The notes under the pieces were generated by a model. It ran no database searches. It was not told where the DNA came from and saw only the letters and a list, made by a program, of their open reading frames with translations. This document shows, in pieces, positions 5,651-10,449 of a stretch of 10,449 nucleotides of DNA. Position numbers and translations under genes: made by a program. Origin of the DNA: an uncultured Alphaproteobacteria bacterium (GTDB lineage: Bacteria; Pseudomonadota; Alphaproteobacteria; Caulobacterales; Caulobacteraceae); the NCBI GenBank assembly GCA_903928755.1, contig CAIYSH010000347.1:1-10449 (forward strand), written 5' to 3'. How positions within the stretch are numbered: the stretch's first letter is position 1; each line of letters starts with the position of its first letter.

Positions 5651-8488
5651 TTAGAAGGCCATGCGCAGACCGACCCGGAAGACACGACCGAGCACGTCAT
5701 AAAGACCGCGATTGGTCTGCAGATAGCCCACCGTATTTTCAGCGCCCAGATTGTTCGGGTTGGAGGTCAGAACGGGATCCTTGTTGAACAGGTTGCGGAT
5801 CGAGACATAGGCCTCGCTGTCAGCCTTGTTGACCTTGAAGCTGTAGGAGGCCGACAGGTCGAAATAGGTCGCACCGTCTATGTGGTTGTCATTGATCGTG
5901 AAGTAGGGCGACACGCTGACCGGGCAGGCGCTGGTGCATTCGGTATAGGCATTGCTGACCACACCGGAACTGACGCCACGGGCAGTGCCCGTAAAGGACC
6001 AATCATCGACCTTGTAAGTTGCGGTCAGGCGATAGATCCAGTCCGGCGTGCTTCCGGAATTCGCACCGGCCAGGTCGATATGGGTGACCCCGTCATCCGT
6101 TACGTTTTCCAGATAGTGCGTGGCCTGGGCCCTGAGGATGAGGCTGCCACTGAGGGGGGCGTAGAGGTCTTCCAGATTTGCACGGTAGGAAGCCTCTACA
6201 TCAAGACCCCGTGCGATCAGCTTGTTCAGGTTGGCATAATAGAGGTTGATGGTGCTGAGCACGCCCTTGCTGTCATAAACCAGGTTACTGCAATAGCTCT
6301 GGACCTTGTTGAGGAAGCAGTAGTCGGCGGTCTGCTGGGCTGTCACAAAGCTGATTACCCCTTCAACACGGATATCGTAGTAGTCCAGCGAAGCCTGGAA
6401 CCCCGGCATGAACCTTGGCTGGACCACAACGCCCACCCCATAGCCATCGGCGACCTCAGGCTGGACCGACGGATTGCCCTGAAGATTCTGGACAAAGGCC
6501 GTGGACACACCGTTGATGGACACCGAATTGCTCCGGGCCGTGCCACTGTCGTAAAGCTCGCTCATATTGGCGGCGCGGATGTCGCGGGATTTCGAGGCCC
6601 GGAATGTGATGTCCTCGATCGGGGTATAGGTGATGCCGGCCTTCCAGGTCGTCACGCCGCCAGAGGTGCTGTAATCGGTGTAGCGGGCAGCACCGTTGAA
6701 ATCCAAGCCCTTCATCAGCGGCATCAGGACTTCGACGTAAGCCTCTGCCACATCATACTTTCCCTGGGTGACCTTGTAGTTTCCATACTTCCAGCCAGAG
6801 GCCTGGTATTGGGACTCTACCGAACCGCCCATCTGCTCCTTGCGGTACTCGGCGCCAGCGGCCAGGGAGATCGGCCCGGCCCAGTTCTTGAATTCCGAAG
6901 ACCTGACGTTGAAGGCGAAGACGTCCTGCTTGAACTCCTGGGTGCGGTAGGGCGTGCCCAACGCATAGTCGAGGGCGGCCTTGCTGGCGACGCCGACGCC
7001 AAAGCGGTTCAGCGGCACGCAGCCATTGGTGGGCGCAGTCAGGGTCGAGCGACAGACGATCTGGCCATTGGCCGGATTGACGACGGCATCGGTCGCCAGG
7101 GCCAGGCGGGCAGTGTTCCAGGTCGCAGTCAGCTTTTCATCGGTCTCGGTCTTGCCGTGCTGGTAATAGCTGTCCCAGGACAGGCTGTGACCGTACAGGT
7201 CCAGGTCTCCCTTGGCGCCGACAACATAACGTTCCGTCTTGCGGACATTGGCGCTGCCAGAGGCCGGCATGTCGACATTGCTGGTGCCCATGGTGAAGGT
7301 CTTGAGCCCACCGGCGGTCATCTGCGCCTTGATCGAGGCCGGCAGATAGGCGTTGTCGGCCTGGATCACGATCCCTGTCTGGGTCGGATTGATGTAATAG
7401 CTGAGGCCCTCATACTTGGCGTAGGACGCCTGTCCGAAAACCTGGATGTTGTCTGTGAGGTCATAGCTGATCCGGCCGAACAGGCTGTCGCGGTCCTCGT
7501 CCGGCGCCAGGCTGTTGGTGCCATTCATGCCAGAGGACGAGTACTTCCAGTCGCCACCGATCATCCACTGACCGGAAACCGCCCCATAGGCCAGCTGGTT
7601 GACCGTGCCATTGACCCCGAAATAAGTGCCCTTCAATGGCCCAGCCGTAATCAGGCCGCCTGGCGTATAGGCAGAAATGCCGACATTACGGGATACGATG
7701 TAATAGGGGGCCGTCGCCGAAAGGTCGGTATTGCGGATGGCGAAATAGCCCGACTTGTTCCAGTCCCGACTGTAATAATGGATCCCTTCCTGGCTGACCC
7801 GCTCGGCGCTGAACAGGACATGGCCACGGCCATCCTGGAACCTCGCACCGGCGGTGACATTGAGCTTCCAGTTGGCATTGTCACCATAGGTCGTCTCGCC
7901 ATATTCCGCTGTCATTTTCAGGCCGGTATAGGTCTTGTCGAGAATGAAGTTCACGACCCCGCCAACGGCATCCGAGCCATAGGCCGACGAGGCACCGCCA
8001 GTCACCACCTCCACACGGGAGACCAGGGCCTGGGGGAAGGTGTTGGTATCGACCTGTCCAGTGGACGCCGAAACAACCGACCTCTGGCCATCAAACAGGA
8101 CCAGGGTCCGACCTGTGCCCAGTGCTCTCAGATTCAGGGCACTGATCCCGGCTACGCCATTGCTCAGGCCGCCCGAGGAATTGGCCGCCGTGGCACTGCC
8201 CGCCACGGAAGGCAGGGTGTTTACGAAGTCGGCAATATTGGCGGCCGCGGCAGCCTTGATTTCTTCCGTGCCAAGGACATTGACAGGGGTCGGGGCGTCA
8301 TAGCCATCGCGCACAACCCGCGAACCGGTCACCATGACTTCCTCAAGATCCACAGCCTTGGCCGGCGCTTCGACGGCGTCGGCAGCATGGCTTGTCGTTG
8401 CCGCGCCCAGAAGGGCCGCAAGACTCGCAGAGGCCAGGATGCTGGCTTTCAATTTGAAGCGCTGACCGTCAAACCTATTGTGTTTCAT
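5651..8488 (-). CDS. TonB-dependent outer-membrane receptor
   Basis: A 945-residue TonB-dependent receptor, typical of the large receptors abundant in Caulobacterales and sphingomonads. Residues 1-35 are a signal peptide ending in SHA, with cleavage before ADAVEAP. A TonB-box-like segment (LEEVMVTGSR, about 48-57) leads into the plug domain (about 65-185), which contains the conserved GGASSAYGSDAVGGVVNFIL. The rest is the 22-strand barrel, including ITFRASKSRDIRAANMSELY and IARGLDVEASY, and it ends in RVGLRMAF with a terminal Phe for BAM insertion. Six cysteines occur as three close pairs (spacings 13, 9 and 3 residues between partners), probably disulfides in outer loops. It imports a scarce substrate with energy from TonB/ExbB/ExbD. 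The substrate cannot be read from sequence; peptide, sugar or siderophore are all possible. ATG start at 8488; only a weak GGA precedes it at suitable spacing. Confidence 0.96.
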   Translation of the reverse strand: MKHNRFDGQRFKLKASILASASLAALLGAATTSHAADAVEAPAKAVDLEEVMVTGSRVVRDGYDAPTPVNVLGTEEIKAAAAANIADFVNTLPSVAGSATAANSSGGLSNGVAGISALNLRALGTGRTLVLFDGQRSVVSASTGQVDTNTFPQALVSRVEVVTGGASSAYGSDAVGGVVNFILDKTYTGLKMTAEYGETTYGDNANWKLNVTAGARFQDGRGHVLFSAERVSQEGIHYYSRDWNKSGYFAIRNTDLSATAPYYIVSRNVGISAYTPGGLITAGPLKGTYFGVNGTVNQLAYGAVSGQWMIGGDWKYSSSGMNGTNSLAPDEDRDSLFGRISYDLTDNIQVFGQASYAKYEGLSYYINPTQTGIVIQADNAYLPASIKAQMTAGGLKTFTMGTSNVDMPASGSANVRKTERYVVGAKGDLDLYGHSLSWDSYYQHGKTETDEKLTATWNTARLALATDAVVNPANGQIVCRSTLTAPTNGCVPLNRFGVGVASKAALDYALGTPYRTQEFKQDVFAFNVRSSEFKNWAGPISLAAGAEYRKEQMGGSVESQYQASGWKYGNYKVTQGKYDVAEAYVEVLMPLMKGLDFNGAARYTDYSTSGGVTTWKAGITYTPIEDITFRASKSRDIRAANMSELYDSGTARSNSVSINGVSTAFVQNLQGNPSVQPEVADGYGVGVVVQPRFMPGFQASLDYYDIRVEGVISFVTAQQTADYCFLNKVQSYCSNLVYDSKGVLSTINLYYANLNKLIARGLDVEASYRANLEDLYAPLSGSLILRAQATHYLENVTDDGVTHIDLAGANSGSTPDWIYRLTATYKVDDWSFTGTARGVSSGVVSNAYTECTSACPVSVSPYFTINDNHIDGATYFDLSASYSFKVNKADSEAYVSIRNLFNKDPVLTSNPNNLGAENTVGYLQTNRGLYDVLGRVFRVGLRMAF

Positions 8489-8863
8489 GATGAATTCCGG
8501 ACTGAGATGAATATGGAAGATGTCTCGGCCGAAACTCTGAACGGGCGCACCTTGGGATCAGGCCTCGCCTGACAAACCCAGCTGCCCGGACACCGCAAAC
8601 GGCCTCCGAACCACCCTGCCGTCCCCCGAGGAAACCCTGACAGCCTCAACTGTCCTGGCCATTCCTCAGACGGACCTGAATCGGCGCCTCATCCCTAGAT
8701 CTTGCACAGCGGACTCTCACGATCCTTCGACCAAAGGTCGGTCACATCCTGATTTTCCGGAAATCGATTTGTGTTGAATTCAAGGAATTTTGAAATATGC
8801 ATCAATATTAAACAGTATGCCCATCAAATGATGGTTGAATATGGCGAATCCAGAAACAGATAA
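8489..8863 (-). promoter_or_regulatory. Gene-free upstream region of the TonB receptor: AT-rich block and GC-rich leader
   Basis: No convincing gene is present. Positions 8761-8860 are only 32 percent GC, in sharp contrast to the surroundings, and are the likely promoter region for the receptor on the minus strand. The remainder, 8489-8750, is GC-rich and would form a leader of about 250-330 nt. Small dyads are visible: the palindrome TTTCCGGAAA (8754-8763), CGACC-AAA-GGTCG (8728-8740) and CCATCA-AA-TGATGG (8821-8834). These could be binding sites for a regulator, but I recognise none. I see no cobalamin-box core or other known riboswitch signature. No -35/-10 pair is good enough to assign. 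Confidence 0.4.
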
Positions 8864-8886
8864 GGGCGTGACCAATGGTCACGCCC
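8864..8886 (-). terminator. Intrinsic terminator after the amidohydrolase gene
   Basis: A perfect 10-bp stem (GGGCGTGACC with GGTCACGCCC) and a 3-nt loop. On the minus strand it starts 23 nt after the amidohydrolase stop and is followed by TTATCTGTTTCTG, a moderately T-rich tail. It separates the amidohydrolase transcript from the receptor gene downstream, so the two are probably not one simple operon. Confidence 0.8.
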
Positions 8887-8909
8887 CTATTTCCTGCAGT
8901 ATTCCGCGT

Positions 8910-10449
8910 CTATTTTGGTGCTTCACCATTGGGATATGAAATTCCCAATTGCTCCAGATAGGTTCCATACTTCTTGGAATTATAGTAAAATGGCTCCATC
9001 TTGGGCCGCATCTTGGACATTATATCGGCATTGAGCCAGATGGCCGGCTTGTCGGTTGGCGCGAGAACAGGGTCATATTTCGTGTCCTTCAACTGGACAT
9101 TCTGGAAATAATCCCGGGCGTCAGCCACCAGCTTGGGTGTCGTGACGATATCCAGTACGGTCAGGGCGACGGCCTTGGCTCCGACCACCACGCCCTTGTG
9201 GGCAATGGGCGTGGCCATGGCCATGGCGGACGTCACATTGTGCCCGATCGCGCCGGGGATGTTGGACGGGTAACGGATGGTGATGGTGGGAACCGTCCAC
9301 ATGACATCCCCGATATCATCCGAACCACCGCCCATGGGGGTTCCGCGGGTGTCGGGCTCGGAAATCGGCGCGACGTCCGAGGACAGCGGTGTCAGCTTGA
9401 AGCCCTGTGCCTGCTGGACCCGTTTGGTGAAGGTCTGGTCGTCCTCGCTCCATTTGGGCATACCCACGGCCTTGATGTTGGCATAGGCGGCCAGGGCCAG
9501 GGGCTTGTTGCTGTAGTTCGGAGCTGCATAGCCCAGAACGTGGTGCTCCACGGTGGTGCTGGTCGCCATGGCCGCAGCCTCGGAAATCGTGTTCCCGAGT
9601 TCATAGAGACTGCGGATCGAGTCAAAGGTGTTTTCCCGGAAATAATACCAGACCGACGCGACCCCCGGGACAATGTTGGGCTGGCCGCCGCCATTGGTGA
9701 TCACATAGTGCGACCTCTGGGTCAGGGGCAGGTGTTCGCGTCGAAGGTTCCAGGCCATATCCATGACCTCCACCGCGTCCAGGGCACTGCGGCCATCCCA
9801 GGGTTGCCCGGCAGCATGGGCTGTCTTGCCGTGGAAGGTGTATTCCACCGACACCATGCCGTTATTACCCCCCGGCCCCCAACTGGTGGAAAAATCGCGG
9901 CCGACGTGCACGAAAATCGAGGCATCCACTCCCTTGAAAACCCCATCCCGGGCGTAATAGGCCTTGGTCGCCAGCAATTCTTCAGCAACCCCCGGCCAGA
10001 CCATCAGTCGGCCAGGAATCTTGTTCTTTTCCATGACATCCTTGGCCGACAGGGCGGCCACGATCATCAGGGGCAGACCGGAATTGTGGCCCTCGCCATG
10101 ACCGGGGGCACCGTCAACCATGGGCGTGATGGTCGGCACCCCAGGGTATTGCGACAGGCCAAGCAGATTATCGATGTCACTGCCCAGGGCCACCAATGGA
10201 CCGCCCTCCCCCCATGTCGCCGTCCAGGCGGTGGGAATGCCGGCCACGCCGCGGGTGATCTTGAAACCGTTCTTTTCGAGGATGCCGGTCAGGTATTCCG
10301 AGGTCCGGAATTCCTGGAAGCCCGGCTCTGCATAGCTGAACACCTGATCGACCATGACCTGGGCCATCTTGGTCCGGGACTCAACACCTGCCGTTACAGC
10401 ATCGCGCATGGCCTGGGTCGGTTCGGCACAGGCGACCGATGCTGCCCCC
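8910..10449 (-). CDS. M20-family amidohydrolase (AbgB-like), probably exported; 5' end beyond window
   Basis: The frame is open to the right edge, so the gene is partial. Numbering is from the internal Met at 10409. It resembles the M20D amidohydrolase/aminobenzoyl-glutamate hydrolase B group: GHGEGHNSG (103-111) at the metal site, AEE (142-144) with the catalytic and ligand glutamates, His168, a dimerisation domain opening FHGKTAHAAGQPWDGRSALDAVEVM (192-216), then NGGGQPNIVPG and, near the end, GGGSDDIGDVMW, GAIGHN and IAHKGVV. Such enzymes use two metal ions to hydrolyse an amide bond next to a carboxylate, as in N-acyl amino acids, small peptides or aminobenzoyl-glutamate. Upstream of Met 10409 the frame reads GAASVACAEPTQA, which looks like the end of a signal peptide (cleavage after ACA), so the true start lies outside and the enzyme is probably periplasmic. 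The Cys usual before the metal-site GHN is Glu here. The gene precedes the TonB receptor in the same direction. Confidence 0.9.
   Translation of the reverse strand, partial: GAASVACAEPTQAMRDAVTAGVESRTKMAQVMVDQVFSYAEPGFQEFRTSEYLTGILEKNGFKITRGVAGIPTAWTATWGEGGPLVALGSDIDNLLGLSQYPGVPTITPMVDGAPGHGEGHNSGLPLMIVAALSAKDVMEKNKIPGRLMVWPGVAEELLATKAYYARDGVFKGVDASIFVHVGRDFSTSWGPGGNNGMVSVEYTFHGKTAHAAGQPWDGRSALDAVEVMDMAWNLRREHLPLTQRSHYVITNGGGQPNIVPGVASVWYYFRENTFDSIRSLYELGNTISEAAAMATSTTVEHHVLGYAAPNYSNKPLALAAYANIKAVGMPKWSEDDQTFTKRVQQAQGFKLTPLSSDVAPISEPDTRGTPMGGGSDDIGDVMWTVPTITIRYPSNIPGAIGHNVTSAMAMATPIAHKGVVVGAKAVALTVLDIVTTPKLVADARDYFQNVQLKDTKYDPVLAPTDKPAIWLNADIMSKMRPKMEPFYYNSKKYGTYLEQLGISYPNGEAPK

Noticed and set aside
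5882..8572. An 896-codon open frame on the plus strand opposite the TonB receptor
   Set aside because: Its codons pair exactly in register with those of the receptor, so antisense stops would need TTA, CTA or TCA codons in the receptor, which this GC-rich genome avoids. The translation has no recognisable domain, while the receptor has full family hallmarks.
8558..8662. A 34-codon minus-strand frame in the leader of the TonB receptor, possible upstream ORF
   Set aside because: The only Shine-Dalgarno-like sequence (GAGG) sits one base before its ATG, too close to work, and the translation has no distinctive character. It is compatible with chance in GC-rich sequence.
8489..8750. Riboswitch (cobalamin or other) in the TonB-receptor leader
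   Set aside because: I looked for the conserved GCCACTG-type core and other known signatures on the minus strand and found none. A covariance-model search would settle it.

Overview
The window is GC-rich (roughly 60 percent by eye) and reads as chromosome from a Gram-negative alphaproteobacterium. A member of Caulobacterales is most likely, with a sphingomonad-like relative as the alternative. This rests on the style of the TonB-dependent receptor, the codon bias (TTA, CTA and TCA codons are rare) and the mix of outer-membrane genes. It is an inference; no rRNA or other marker gene is present. I see no mobile element, CRISPR array, tRNA or rRNA.

Layout. (1) 1-1970, minus strand: tamA, followed without a gap by the start of tamB, which runs off the left edge. 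Together they form the TAM outer-membrane assembly or lipid-transport module. Both genes appear to use TTG starts and overlap at TTGA. (2) 1971-2183: a divergent intergenic region with a perfect 12-bp palindrome. (3) 2184-5589, plus strand: a tight three-gene operon of a circularly permuted ATP-grasp protein, an alpha-E domain protein and a transglutaminase-like cysteine peptidase that ends in eight glutamines. A strong hairpin terminator (5614-5644) closes it. (4) 5651-8488, minus strand: a TonB-dependent receptor convergent with that operon. (5) 8489-8909: a gene-free stretch with an AT-rich block (likely receptor promoter), a GC-rich leader, and a hairpin terminator for the next gene. (6) 8910-10449, minus strand: a probably exported M20-family amidohydrolase whose 5' end lies beyond the right edge.

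How they work together. TamA and TamB are general envelope biogenesis. The ATP-grasp/alpha-E/transglutaminase set is a conserved bacterial cassette, predicted from genome context to make or process a peptide or amide-linked modification. Its biochemistry is largely unestablished, and the proteasome-like peptidase Anbu that often accompanies it is not present here. The amidohydrolase and the receptor lie in the same orientation and could act in succession: hydrolysis of an amide-linked substrate in the periplasm and active uptake across the outer membrane. Each has its own transcription signals, so this link is only suggestive. The long open frames opposite the real genes are shadows explained by codon bias. 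I found no clearly new system; the best leads are the Anbu-less cassette with its polyglutamine tail and the Glu-for-Cys change in the amidohydrolase metal site.
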